Of a stretch of 64,000 nucleotides of DNA, positions 1-8,557 are shown piece by piece. How positions within the stretch are numbered: the first letter of the stretch is position 1; each line of letters starts with the position of its first letter. Below the pieces are notes generated by a model, which was given only the letters and a program-made list of their open reading frames with translations, was not told the origin of the DNA and searched no databases. The position numbers and the translations under genes are program-made. The DNA is from Alienimonas californiensis (GTDB lineage: Bacteria; Planctomycetota; Planctomycetia; Planctomycetales; Planctomycetaceae), in assembly GCF_007743815.1 (NCBI RefSeq), contig NZ_CP036265.1, positions 1,328,501 to 1,392,500 of the forward strand, given 5' to 3'.

Positions 1-986
1 TGGTCGGTCCGCTGCAGGGCGCTGACGATGCCGGCGGTCGTGGTGAATTGAAACCCGCCCGGGTGGCCGACCGCGACCGTCTGGGAACCGGCGAGCGGAA
101 GCGTCTCGGCCAGCGGCAGCGGGACGGCGCCGGCGGGCAGCGATTCCAGTTCCAACACGGCGAGATCGCGCTGGGCGTCCCAGCCGCGGACGCCCACGAC
201 CTCCCGCTCCTGGCCGTCGCGGAAGTGGGCGACGGCCCGGTCGCCCTCGGAGATCACGTGATAATTCGTCGCCACCAGCCCGGACCCGTCGGCGGCTGAC
301 CCGTCGGCACCGGGGCCGCCCACCACAAACCCGCTGCCCAGCCCGACTTCGTCCCCGTCCTCGTCATACATCGTAATTCGCACCACCCCGGGGGAGACGC
401 GTGCGATCACCTCCGGAATGGACAATTCCTCGCCGGGCGGCAGCCCGCTGCCGGCCCCGTTCATGCCGGCGAGGGCGAAGCCGTCGGCGAGATCTTCTTC
501 CACGTCGTCGACGGGCAGGCGGGCGCTCATGCCGCCGCCGTCGTTCAGGCGGGCGAGGGCGGGGTTCGTCTCCGGTTCCTCGTCCCCCGCACCAAAGTAG
601 AACGCGGCCCCGACGCCCGCGGCGATCAGCGTCAGCGCAGCGCCGGCCCCGCCTAATTTCCAGGCCATCCCCACCGGCGGCTTGCCGCCCCGCGACCGCG
701 ACCGACGCGTCCGGGCGACCGGCCGCACGGCGCTCGGGCCGGTCGGCAGTCCGGGGATCAATTCCGGGACCTCCCCGGTGAAGGCGTCGTCTGCCGCGGG
801 GCCGCCGGCGGTCGGGTCGTCCGGGGCGACGACGATCGACGAGGCGTCCCGAAGCGCCGAGGGCGCCTCCCCGCCGCCCACAATAATTGGTTCGCCGCAT
901 TTCGGGCAGCGGGCCCGCCGGCCGAGCTTGTCTTCCCGGGCGACGATCGACGCCGCACAGGCCGGGCAGGAAAACTTCACGCTCAT
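1..986 (-). CDS. HtrA/Deg-like trypsin-fold serine protease with zinc-ribbon N-terminus (partial, C-terminus outside window)
   Basis: The frame is open from an ATG at 984-986 (minus strand) to the window edge, giving about 328 residues without a stop. The N-terminus (MSVKFSCPACAASI, then CPKCGEP) has two CxxC pairs, a zinc ribbon typical of planctomycete membrane proteins. An acidic/Pro linker and a basic stretch (RTRRSRSRGGK) precede one membrane segment (about residues 108-128, GGAGAALTLIAAGVGAAFYF). The C-terminal part is a trypsin-fold domain: IPEVIARVSPGVVRI, GLGSGFVV, TNYHVIS (catalytic His) and DAQRDLAVLEL (catalytic Asp). The GNSGG serine motif should lie just beyond base 1. The likely role is extracytoplasmic proteolysis or protein quality control. 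It is a serine protease by fold, and substrates are unknown. Confidence 0.85.
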   Translation of the reverse strand, partial: MSVKFSCPACAASIVAREDKLGRRARCPKCGEPIIVGGGEAPSALRDASSIVVAPDDPTAGGPAADDAFTGEVPELIPGLPTGPSAVRPVARTRRSRSRGGKPPVGMAWKLGGAGAALTLIAAGVGAAFYFGAGDEEPETNPALARLNDGGGMSARLPVDDVEEDLADGFALAGMNGAGSGLPPGEELSIPEVIARVSPGVVRITMYDEDGDEVGLGSGFVVGGPGADGSAADGSGLVATNYHVISEGDRAVAHFRDGQEREVVGVRGWDAQRDLAVLELESLPAGAVPLPLAETLPLAGSQTVAVGHPGGFQFTTTAGIVSALQRTD

Positions 987-1526
987 ACCAACTCGCCTGC
1001 CTCGGGGGATGCGGGAGGGCCCCGCAACCGCCCGCCGTCGCGGGAGCCGAAGCCGATCCTACCGCCGCCGCGCCGACCGGGCGAGAGGCGGGATGAGCGT
1101 GCAACAGGGACGCCGTTCTCCCCTCGCCCCCTTTTGGGGGAGAGGGGTCGGGGGTGAGGGGGCAGTGATTCCCGCACGTTGTTCAAGGTCCGCCTTGCTC
1201 GCCCGAAGGCCGGTTCGTCACCCCAGAAAGCGGGGACGTAGAAACCGTGCGTCACCCTCACCCCCGGCCCCTCTCCCTCGAGGGAGAGGGGGGAGGAGCG
1301 GGGCGAACCTTCTGGGGTTTCGTTAACTCGTCCCCCCTCGCCCCCCTTTTGGGGGAGAGGGGTCGGGGGTGAGGGGGCGGTGATTCCCGCACGCCGTTCA
1401 CGGCCCGACTCGCTCTCCCGTCGCCCAGTTCGTTACTGCATGAGCGGGGACGGGCGAATCGTTCGCCCACCCTCACCCCCGGCCCCTCTCCCTCGAGGGA
1501 GAGGGGGGACGAAAATGGCCGGCCGC
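987..1526. repeat. Gene-free stretch: two tandem copies of a ~175 bp composite hairpin repeat
   Basis: No credible gene lies here. Two units (about 1117-1293 and 1330-1508) share one plan. Each starts with a C-rich/G-rich hairpin (CTCCCCTCGCCCCC, TTTT loop, GGGGGAGAGGGG), then TCGGGGGTGAGGGGGC and GTGATTCCCGCACG. A more variable middle of about 80 bp follows. Each ends with CCTCACCCCCGGCCCC and a second hairpin (CTCTCCCTCGAGGGAGAG). The outer GGGGGTGAGG and CCTCACCCCC segments are inverted relative to each other, so the unit can fold on itself. Another copy is at 33133-33306. The right hairpin ends about 19 bp from the stop of the VWA gene and may also terminate it. Confidence 0.8.
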
Positions 1527-3584
1527 TTATCGGTCGCCCAGGCGGGCGGCTTGTTCGGCGAGGCCGACGAACTCTTCGCGGTAGCCGCCGGCGTCTTCGC
1601 CCACGGCGGCCTCGGCCCAGGCGGCGGCGTCGCCGAGTTTGGCGGTCCCGCTGTGCTCGCTGTTTCGCAGCAGCATGCCGAAGGCGGCCACGGCGGCGGC
1701 GAAGCGGTAGTCGGCGCTCGCTTCCTCGAAGGCCTTCATCGAGTCCGGGACGGGCACGTTGAACTCGGTCGCCGGGTCCTCCTTGGTGGCGTTCGGAGCT
1801 TTATAACGCAGGTTGACCGTCAGCAGTTCGCCGCTGTTCATCGCGGCGTCGGTCGGCTCGCCGGGGGTTTGATACTTGGACTGCGGCGTCTCGGGTGCCT
1901 CTTCGTCGGCGCCGGCGGGGACGACTTCATAGAGGGCCGTGACGGAGTGCCCGGCGCCGATCTCGCCGGCGTCCTTGGCGTCGTCGCGGAAGTCCTCGGC
2001 GGCCATCTTGCGGTTCTCGTAGCCGATCAGGCGGTAGGACTTCACCGCCGCCGGATTAAAGTCCGCCTGAATCTTCACGTCCTTGGCGATCGTCACCAGC
2101 GTGCCGGTGAGCTGTTCGACGAGCATCTTTTTCGCCTCGCGAATGTCGTCGATATAGCCGTAGTTGCCGTCGCCCTTATCGGCGAGCTGCTCCATTTTGG
2201 CGTCCTGGTAGTTGCCTGTGCCGAAGCCCAGGACCGTCAGCGAGACGCCCGCCTTGGCCTTTTCCTCGATCATTTCCACCAGGGAGCTGTCGTCGGTCAC
2301 GCCGACGTTGAAGTCGCCGTCGGTGCACAGAATCACGCGGTTCACGCCGCCTTTGATGAAGTTCTCCCGGGCGGTGCGGTAGGCCAGTTCGATGCCTTGC
2401 CCGCCGTTGGTGCTCCCGCCGGCGGCGAGGTTGTCCAACGCGTCGATGATCGCCTGCGGGTCGTCGCCGCCGGTCGGCGGCAGGGCCAAGCCGCTGGCGC
2501 CGGCGTAGACGACGATGGAGACCTTATCGTTCTCGCCCAATTGCTGGGTCAGCAACGTCATCGCCTGTTTGACCAAGCCGAGTTTATCGGCCGAATCCAT
2601 CGATCCGGAGACGTCCAGCAGGAAGACCAGGTTGCACAGCGGGCGGGCGTCGGTCTCCATCTCCCGACCCTTCAGGGCGATGCGGACCAGGCGGTGGTCC
2701 GTCGCCCACGGGCAGGAGGCGACCTCCGCATGCACGGCGAACGGGCGGGATTCTTCGTCCCCGTCTCCCTCGGCAGGGGCCCCCTCGGCCGAGGGCGGTT
2801 CGTAGTCGTAGCGGAAGTAATTGACGAGTTCTTCAATCCGCACGGCGCCCGGCGGGGGCAGCTGGCCGCCGTTGAGGAACCGACGCACGTTGGCGTAACT
2901 TGCGGTGTCCACATCGACCGCGAAGGTGGAGAGCGGCGTGTCCTTGGCGGACAGGAAGCGGTTCTCCGGAATCGGGGCGTACTGCTCGCGGCTGAAGTCC
3001 GATTTCCGTTCCCGGACGAGCAGTTCGGTTTGCAGCTCGACCTCCTGTTCGCCGAGCCGTTCGGCGTCCCGCAGGGCATTGAGCCGCAGGCCCCGCGATT
3101 CGGACTTGAGCGTCGCGCCCCGGGCCGGGGCGTTGGCGGCCAGCGGCATCCCCTCCATCGGCTCCGCCGGCGCCGCCGTCTCGAGGGAATTGAGCGAGAC
3201 GGGGTGCTGGACGCTCTCGAACATCGGCACGTCGGCCGGAAGCCCGGCGGCGTCGGCGGCGAAGGCGTCCACCGGCATGTCGCTGTCGGCCTCTCCTTCA
3301 GCCATTTCTTGGCCGGGGGCGCCGCCACTGTCCCACTTCGACTGAGGAGCGGCGGCCGGGCCGGACGACGGACGGGAGGCCTCGGCGGGGGCGACCTCGT
3401 CCGCGGGGGCGGAGACGACGGCGGCCTCGCGGGCCTCCTCAACGCAGCCGCTCAGCGTCGGAGCGAGGGCGAGGGCGGCCAGCAGGGCCAACGGCGGCAG
3501 CCCGGCGAGCCGGCGTCGGGGCGATGCGAGGTGTCGTGCCGCTGCGAAGGGGCGGGAAATGCGGGGCGAGCGGGGGCGGAACAC
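1527..3584 (-). CDS. VWA-domain lipoprotein, YfbK family (VWF-N / VWA / DUF3520)
   Basis: 685 residues from a GTG start. Residues 28-47 form a lipoprotein signal (LPPLALLAALALAPTLSGC) with the acylated Cys at 47, so the protein is probably membrane-anchored and periplasm-facing. A long Ala/Pro/Asp-rich region follows, then the YfbK N-terminal region (ENRFLSAKDTPLSTFAVDVD, RIEELVNYF), then a von Willebrand A domain with an intact MIDAS motif DVSGSMDSAD (Asp at about 324), TNGGQGIELAY and ILCTDGDFNVG. The last ~180 residues match the DUF3520 type C-terminus (ADFNPAAVKSYRLIGYENR, YRFAAAVAAFGMLLR). Family members are metal-dependent adhesion or scaffold proteins without a defined partner. It is divergent from the MarR gene and shares a 187 bp promoter region with it. 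Confidence 0.9.
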   Translation of the reverse strand: MFRPRSPRISRPFAAARHLASPRRRLAGLPPLALLAALALAPTLSGCVEEAREAAVVSAPADEVAPAEASRPSSGPAAAPQSKWDSGGAPGQEMAEGEADSDMPVDAFAADAAGLPADVPMFESVQHPVSLNSLETAAPAEPMEGMPLAANAPARGATLKSESRGLRLNALRDAERLGEQEVELQTELLVRERKSDFSREQYAPIPENRFLSAKDTPLSTFAVDVDTASYANVRRFLNGGQLPPPGAVRIEELVNYFRYDYEPPSAEGAPAEGDGDEESRPFAVHAEVASCPWATDHRLVRIALKGREMETDARPLCNLVFLLDVSGSMDSADKLGLVKQAMTLLTQQLGENDKVSIVVYAGASGLALPPTGGDDPQAIIDALDNLAAGGSTNGGQGIELAYRTARENFIKGGVNRVILCTDGDFNVGVTDDSSLVEMIEEKAKAGVSLTVLGFGTGNYQDAKMEQLADKGDGNYGYIDDIREAKKMLVEQLTGTLVTIAKDVKIQADFNPAAVKSYRLIGYENRKMAAEDFRDDAKDAGEIGAGHSVTALYEVVPAGADEEAPETPQSKYQTPGEPTDAAMNSGELLTVNLRYKAPNATKEDPATEFNVPVPDSMKAFEEASADYRFAAAVAAFGMLLRNSEHSGTAKLGDAAAWAEAAVGEDAGGYREEFVGLAEQAARLGDR

Positions 3585-3771
3585 GGCGGCGCGGGGGTGA
3601 GAGGAGGCGGGGACGGCCCCCGGACGCCGCGGCCGGCGGCAGAGTTCCCGGCAATCCGGCCCGTCGTCCGATCTGAGTCGGCGGGGGGACTCAACGGTCC
3701 CCCGGGATTCCCCGACGCTCTTGTTCTCGTCAGAGCGTTGTCGATACGGGTCGGGTCGTCATCATAACTGA
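3585..3771. promoter_or_regulatory. Divergent intergenic region between VWA lipoprotein and MarR genes
   Basis: This 187 bp gap separates two head-to-head genes, so it must carry both promoters. MarR regulators often bind such divergent regions. I could not pick out a convincing palindromic operator by eye, so this entry rests only on gene arrangement. Confidence 0.35.
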
Positions 3772-4443
3772 GTGACCGAGCCCGCCCCGCCGCCGACCGC
3801 CTCTTCGCCGGACGCCCCCCCGCCGGACGCGTCCCTCGCGGGCCCGTTCTCGCCGGACGTTCCCCGGCCGGACGCCCCCGCGTCGGGCGACGCCGCGTCG
3901 GGCGACGCCGCGCCGGGCGACGCCGCGGGGCCGGAGGGGTCGGCTCCGACCGGGTTGGCGGCGGATCTCGGCAAGCGGCTCCCGTTCCAGCACGCCGAGG
4001 AAGAGGCGTACCTGAACCTGATCCGCAGCGCGGACGTGCTGGCCCGGCAGTTCGACGAGCTGTTCAAATCCCGGGGCCTGTCGCAGCCGCTGTATAACTG
4101 CCTGCGAATTCTCGTGGGGGCGGAGACCGTCGCTCAGCGGTGCGACCGCACCCGTTTTCACGGGTTGGCGATCAAGGAGATCGGCGACCGCCTCGTCACC
4201 CACGCCCCGGACGTGACCCGCCTGGCGGACCGCCTGGAACGGCTGGGGCTGGCCGAACGTCGGCGCTGCTCCGAGGACCGCCGCAGCGTGCGGGTGTTCC
4301 CCACCGACAAAGCCCGCACGCTGCTGGCGGAGTTGGCCGAGCCGATCCTCGCCCTGCACCGCACCCAGTTGGGCCACCTCGGGCCGGAGAAGCTGGCCCA
4401 GTTGTCGGGGTTATTGGAAGAGGCCCGCCGCGGCGGCGAGTGA
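3772..4443 (+). CDS. MarR-family transcriptional regulator with long disordered N-terminal extension
   Basis: 223 residues if read from the GTG at 3772. The first ~65 residues are Pro/Ala/Asp-rich with PDAP and GDAAS/GDAAP repeats; a start nearer residue 66 is possible but no ATG offers itself. The conserved part is a winged-helix MarR fold: a helical dimerisation segment (LNLIRSADVLARQF), a recognition helix region (HAPDVTRLADRLERLGL) and a wing (RRRCSEDRRSVRVFPTDKA). The protein should act as a dimeric DNA-binding regulator, often ligand- or redox-responsive. No ligand can be inferred. It is followed by a hairpin terminator region and a convergent gene. Confidence 0.88.
   Translation: MTEPAPPPTASSPDAPPPDASLAGPFSPDVPRPDAPASGDAASGDAAPGDAAGPEGSAPTGLAADLGKRLPFQHAEEEAYLNLIRSADVLARQFDELFKSRGLSQPLYNCLRILVGAETVAQRCDRTRFHGLAIKEIGDRLVTHAPDVTRLADRLERLGLAERRRCSEDRRSVRVFPTDKARTLLAELAEPILALHRTQLGHLGPEKLAQLSGLLEEARRGGE
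3880..3924 (+). repeat. Three tandem 15-bp units inside the MarR gene
   Basis: Units 3880-3894, 3895-3909 and 3910-3924 read GCG(T/C)CGGGCGACGCC and encode ASGDA/ASGDA/APGDA. The unit length is a multiple of three, so copy-number change would keep the frame. This is a likely slippage microrepeat in a disordered tail. Confidence 0.8.
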
Positions 4444-4470
4444 GGGACGCGTCCGTGAGGCTCCCATGAG

Positions 4471-4502
4471 AAAACGGCGGCTGGGGAGAACCCCGGCCGC
4501 CG
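4471..4502 (-). terminator. Hairpin terminator between convergent MarR and DUF1559 genes
   Basis: Arms CGGCGGCTGGGG (4475-4486) and CCCCGGCCGCCG (4491-4502) pair with one G-U wobble around a 4-nt AGAA loop. AAAA at 4471-4474 reads as a U-run after the stem on the minus strand, fitting intrinsic termination of the DUF1559 gene. The stem could also stop transcription from the plus strand. Confidence 0.65.
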
Positions 4503-4551
4503 CGTTCGTCATGGAAGGTCCGTCAGGCGGGTCGAGCCCGCCGGGCGGGGT

Positions 4552-5814
4552 TCAGTCTTCCGTGATGCCCTTGCCGAAGGCGCCCTCGTCCTGCATGAGC
4601 AGCGGGCCGTTCCAGGAAATGCTGGGCGGCAGTTCGACGTCGCTGCCGGTGAAGCCGTCGGCGGCCACGGTGGCGGTGGAGGCCATGGCGAAGCCGGGGT
4701 TCAGGAAGCCGTCGCCGTTCTGGTCCTGCACCTGGATGACGGAGCCGTCGCCGTTGAGCAGGTTGACGTGCTTCTTCTTGCCGGTGCCGCCCCAGGCGAA
4801 CCAGTCGCGGGTGTCCTGCAGATAGATCGCGGCGCCGGCGGCGGTATCGTTCGTGGCGGCGATGCTGTCGCCGTTCGGCAGCCCGCCCAGGATCCCGCCC
4901 TGCTTGAACGGGGCGAGTACGGAGGAGATCGTCACGCCGGCGCCGTTATCCATCAGGGTCACGCTGCTGCCGTCGGCGGAGTGGGCCGGGCCGTCGTTGA
5001 AGGCCTCGGCGAGCTGCTCGCCGGCGCCGAGCTTGCCGGGGATGTCCGCTTCCAGAATCGCCTCGTCGGTGTCGCCGGAGGCGCCGACGCCCAGGAACGG
5101 CACGACGCTGGAGGGGATGTTGCTGTTTTCCAAGCGGGTCCGGGTCAGCGGGCCCAGCGTCCCGGACAGGCCCTTCAGGCTGCCGGTGGCGCTGATCGTC
5201 TGGACGGTCACGCCCGGTTGCAGCTTCGGACCGCTCCGGACGAGCCACCAGCTGGCGGCGTAGTTGGTGGTGTAGCCGTCTTCCATCATCTGCGAGACGA
5301 CGGCGGCCCGCTCGGGGCTGTTGGCGGCGGAGCCGTCGAAGTCGTCGGCGGGGTCGACGGTGCCGTTCCCGCAGATGCCGGCCTGCAGACGGCTCGCCGG
5401 GGCGCCGTCCCGACCGTCGGTGGTGTCGTTGCCGAGCAGGTCGTTCAGCTTCTCCGAGCCCTTCAGGTCGCTGATCGGGCTGGTCAGGTCCTGGCCGCTG
5501 GCGGCGCCGCTGTTGACCATGTCGGCGACCCAGCCGTAGGTGTCCGGGCAGCCGTCGCGGCGGAAGTCGTAGGCGCCGGTGCAGAACCGCTCCAGCGGGT
5601 CGTTGGTGGCGAAGCTGTGCAGGCCGATGCCGATGTTCTTCAGGTTGGACTTATCCTTCAAGCTGTTCGCCGCGGCCCGGGCGTTGTTGACGGCCGGGAT
5701 GATCAGCGAAACCAGGATCGCGATGATCGCAATGACCACCAGCAGCTCGATCAGGGTGAACCCCTTCCGGGTTCCCTGAACGGGGGCCGCGGCGGAGGAG
5801 AGACGACGTTGCAT
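4552..5814 (-). CDS. DUF1559 protein with prepilin-type N-terminal methylation site
   Basis: The preferred start is the ATG at 5814 ([13 protein letters not shown]), giving 420 residues. The upstream in-frame ATG at 5898 adds 28 residues unlike a leader. The type IV prepilin-like signal [19 protein letters not shown] has the Gly-Phe cleavage site and Glu at +5. The next segment, [22 protein letters not shown], resembles the usual planctomycete continuation. The C-terminal two thirds is a variable extracellular domain. DUF1559 proteins are hugely expanded in planctomycetes and are thought to be pseudopilin-like surface proteins; the specific role is unknown. The gene ends next to a hairpin terminator. 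Confidence 0.9.
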   Translation of the reverse strand: MQRRLSSAAAPVQGTRKGFTLIELLVVIAIIAILVSLIIPAVNNARAAANSLKDKSNLKNIGIGLHSFATNDPLERFCTGAYDFRRDGCPDTYGWVADMVNSGAASGQDLTSPISDLKGSEKLNDLLGNDTTDGRDGAPASRLQAGICGNGTVDPADDFDGSAANSPERAAVVSQMMEDGYTTNYAASWWLVRSGPKLQPGVTVQTISATGSLKGLSGTLGPLTRTRLENSNIPSSVVPFLGVGASGDTDEAILEADIPGKLGAGEQLAEAFNDGPAHSADGSSVTLMDNGAGVTISSVLAPFKQGGILGGLPNGDSIAATNDTAAGAAIYLQDTRDWFAWGGTGKKKHVNLLNGDGSVIQVQDQNGDGFLNPGFAMASTATVAADGFTGSDVELPPSISWNGPLLMQDEGAFGKGITED

Positions 5815-6515
5815 GACGAGGGTGGACTTCTGAGAAGAGAGGCGAGGGGGGAAGACGCCCGAGGGCGAGCGACGAACGGCCGGCCGGACGCACGCCACAG
5901 CCGCTTTCGCGGCGCCCCGACGGCCTCGCGGGGAGGCCGATGCTTCCGGAGGGATTCAGGACTTCCCCCGAGCGAGGCCCGGGATCGACCGGGTTTCACT
6001 CGGAGTTGGGGGAGTTTCCCGGTGCGACGTGAGGGAACGACCGGGCGCCGTGTGAAGCTTCAGTGAACCCTCCCGCCGGGCGGCGGGGCGGACGGCGGTC
6101 GATTTCGGACCGGCGGTCGGGCAGTCGCGGCGAGCCGTTTGCGTCCGACAAGGGGGCAGTGTCCCCCACCGCGTGAACGCCGCTTTCGGATCGCCGTGAA
6201 GATCCGACGAACCCCCGGAAACTCGACGGAAGCGGCGTTTGCGGCGCCCGGGGCGGGTTCGCCGACGACGGGAAAGTCGCCGTCGCCGGCGCGTTCGTCA
6301 GGAACGGGAACCGGACGCCGCCGGTCGGCTCCGACCGCCCGTCGCGTTGCCCGATGCGGGCGCGGTGGGTCACAATGGGAACGCCGTTCGCCCCGGTCCC
6401 GTTCGTCCCGATCCCGCTCGCCCGTTCCCGCCGCGCCTCGCCCGCGTTGCCAGTCCTCGCCCACCGGCCGCTGATCCGCTCCGCCGCCCCGAGGCCGGCC
6501 GCGTCTGGCGCCCCC
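5815..6515. promoter_or_regulatory. Divergent intergenic region, about 700 bp, no gene seen
   Basis: The stretch separates the DUF1559 gene (minus) from the hydrolase gene (plus). Reading frames here are GC-rich shadows with no recognisable protein. It must hold both promoters, but I could not assign -35/-10 elements or a riboswitch fold. Confidence 0.4.
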
Positions 6516-7844
6516 ATGCCCGACCCCGCCGGCGCCCCCGCGTTCGATCCGCCGCCCTTTCGGCCGCATCGACTGCTGCGCGGCGGACACGCGCAAACCC
6601 TCGCCGCCGTCTACTGGACCGGCACGGCACCTTTTCTCGCCCCCCTGCCCGGCGCCCGCTTCCGCCGCCACCGGGTCGATCTGGGAGACGGCGACGCCCT
6701 CGCCCTGCACGATCTGACGCCGCCGGACTGGTCCCTCGGCGACCCCGTCGCCCTGCTGGTGCACGGGCTGGGAGGCTCCGCGGACAGCCCGTACATGGTG
6801 CGGATCGCCGCCAAGTTGGCCGCCCTCGGCGTGCGGGCGGTTCGGATGGACCATCGCACCTGCGGCGCCGGGGCGGACTTCTCCCGCCAGCCGTACCACG
6901 CCGGCCTCAGCGGCGACGTGCGGGCGGCGGCGTGGTTCCTGTGCGGGCCCGGCGGGCTCTGCCCCGGCTCCCCGCTGGGGCTGGCGGGGTTCTCGATGGG
7001 AGGGAACATGGTGTTGAAGACCCTGGGCGAACACGCCGAGGCCCAGCGCGCCGGGTCGGGAGCCGCAGGCGATCCGACCGGGAACGCGTCCGACGACCCG
7101 ACCGGAAGCGGGTCCGACGACCGCCCCGCGGACGCCCCGGGCGACGGGCCGGCGGGGGCCGTCCCCGGCGCCCCGCCCGACGCGCAGCACCCCTGGGCGC
7201 TGCCGGACGTCCCGCTGCGGGGGGTCGTCGTGAACCCCGCCGCGGACCTCGCCGCCTGCTGCGATTCCCTCACCGGTCCGGTGCAGCGGTTTTACGATCG
7301 CTACTTCGCCAAGCACCTCACCCGGCACGTGGCGAACACCCCGACAATCTGCTCGCGGCGGGTGAGGGACCTACTGAACGCCCGCCCGAGGAACATGCGC
7401 GACTTCGACGCCGCCGTCACCGTGCCCGGCTGGCGATACGAATCGGTCGACCACTACTACGCCCGGGAAAGCGCCGCCCCGCTGGTCCGCCGGATCGACG
7501 CCCCCACGCTGATCCTCTCCGCCGAGGACGACCCGCTGGTGCCCGCCGAGGTGGTCCGCGGCCTCACGCCGGGCGCCGGGGTGACGATCCACGTCTGCGA
7601 AGGCGGCGGCCACCTGGGCTACATCGCCAGCGAGCCCCGCGGCGATCACCCGGACGCGGACCGCCGCTGGATGGACTGGCGGGTCGTCGATTGGCTGACC
7701 GCCCCGGCCCCCGCCGCCCCGCGGCCGCCCGCGCTCGTCACGCCGAGCCTCCAGCACGCCGCGCCCGGCCCGAAGAGTCCCGCCGCCCCGCGGAGCGACC
7801 GCGGCTCCGCGGACGCCGCCCGCTTCGCGTCGACGCCCCGTTAA
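6516..7844 (+). CDS. YheT-like alpha/beta hydrolase (COG0429)
   Basis: 442 residues from the ATG at 6516 (MPDPAGAPAFDPPPFRPHR). The longer frame upstream is low-complexity and less likely. The N-terminal PHRLLRGGHAQTLA is the hallmark of the YheT/ABHD1 group, followed by the oxyanion region LLVHGLGGSADS. The nucleophile elbow is GFSMGGN (Ser160), the acid lies in LSAEDDPLVPAE (Asp338/339) and the base in EGGGHLGY (His366). A ~45-residue Gly/Asp/Pro-rich insertion after the nucleophile helix is unusual and probably a disordered loop. The family comprises esterases or lipases of mostly unknown substrate. The gene starts a plus-strand run reaching the Thg1-like gene. Confidence 0.9.
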   Translation: MPDPAGAPAFDPPPFRPHRLLRGGHAQTLAAVYWTGTAPFLAPLPGARFRRHRVDLGDGDALALHDLTPPDWSLGDPVALLVHGLGGSADSPYMVRIAAKLAALGVRAVRMDHRTCGAGADFSRQPYHAGLSGDVRAAAWFLCGPGGLCPGSPLGLAGFSMGGNMVLKTLGEHAEAQRAGSGAAGDPTGNASDDPTGSGSDDRPADAPGDGPAGAVPGAPPDAQHPWALPDVPLRGVVVNPAADLAACCDSLTGPVQRFYDRYFAKHLTRHVANTPTICSRRVRDLLNARPRNMRDFDAAVTVPGWRYESVDHYYARESAAPLVRRIDAPTLILSAEDDPLVPAEVVRGLTPGAGVTIHVCEGGGHLGYIASEPRGDHPDADRRWMDWRVVDWLTAPAPAAPRPPALVTPSLQHAAPGPKSPAAPRSDRGSADAARFASTPR

Positions 7845-7872
7845 GCGTCGCTCCGCCTCTGACACCGCCGTC

Positions 7873-8550
7873 ATGCCCTCCGCCGCCCTGCTGACGCTCG
7901 CGCTGTTGGCCGGGGCCGACGCCGAATCCTCCGCCATGACGCCCGAGCTCACCAACTACGTCTCCGCCCGGGTCGACGAGTTCGATCAGATCCCCGCCGC
8001 CCGCAAGGCGGACCTGGAGCGCCTGGCGGCCTACGTCCGCGCCCAGCGGGACGCCGGGCAGCCGGCCCGGCTGACGTTTATTTGCACGCACAACTCCCGC
8101 CGCAGCCATCTGGGCCAGCTCTGGGCGGCGGTCGCCGCGACGCATTACGGGGTGGACGAGGTCAAAACCTTCTCCGGCGGCACGGAGGCGACCGCCTTCA
8201 ACTCCCGCGCCGTCGCCGCCCTCCAGCGGGCCGGTTTCGAGATTGAATCGAACGGAGCGGAGGCGAACCCCCGCTACACGGTGACGCTCGGCGAGACGCG
8301 GCCGGCGTCGGTTTGTTTCTCGAAGAAATACGACGAGGCCCCGAACCCGCGGGCGGACTTCGCGGCGATCATAGTCTGCACCGACGCCGACGAGGCCTGC
8401 CCGATCGTCCCCGGCGCCGCCGCCCGCTTCGCCCTGCCCTACGAAGACCCCAAGGTCGCCGACGACACCCCCGCCGAAGCGGAACGCTACGACGAACGCA
8501 CCGCCCAGATCGGCCGGGAGTTTTTATATGCGTTTTCGCGGGTGCGGTGA
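7873..8550 (+). CDS. Low-molecular-weight phosphotyrosine phosphatase / arsenate reductase-fold protein
   Basis: 225 residues, 28 bp after the hydrolase gene. The catalytic P-loop is FICTHNSRRSHLGQ (C-x5-R, Cys71), with a downstream aspartate-containing segment (PYEDPKVADD). FSGGTEATAFNSRAVAAL and the KKYDEAPNP and VCTDADEACP segments fit the group annotated as protein-tyrosine-phosphatase or arsenate reductase-like. The first ~20 residues resemble a weak signal peptide. An alternative ATG at 7936 (MTPELTNYVSARV) removes them and may be the true start, because these enzymes are normally cytoplasmic. It could dephosphorylate a protein or small molecule, or reduce arsenate; no other ars gene is nearby. 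Confidence 0.82.
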   Translation: MPSAALLTLALLAGADAESSAMTPELTNYVSARVDEFDQIPAARKADLERLAAYVRAQRDAGQPARLTFICTHNSRRSHLGQLWAAVAATHYGVDEVKTFSGGTEATAFNSRAVAALQRAGFEIESNGAEANPRYTVTLGETRPASVCFSKKYDEAPNPRADFAAIIVCTDADEACPIVPGAAARFALPYEDPKVADDTPAEAERYDERTAQIGREFLYAFSRVR

Positions 8551-8557
8551 GGCCGGG

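Noticed and set aside
1380-3767. 795-codon plus-strand frame over the VWA gene
   Set aside because: It mirrors the minus-strand VWA gene, which has a lipobox, MIDAS motif and family sequence. The frame only reflects high GC.
7873-8550. Arsenic resistance locus
   Set aside because: The phosphatase-fold protein could be an arsenate reductase, but no arsR, arsB/acr3 or arsM gene is adjacent, and the neighbours suggest no such role.
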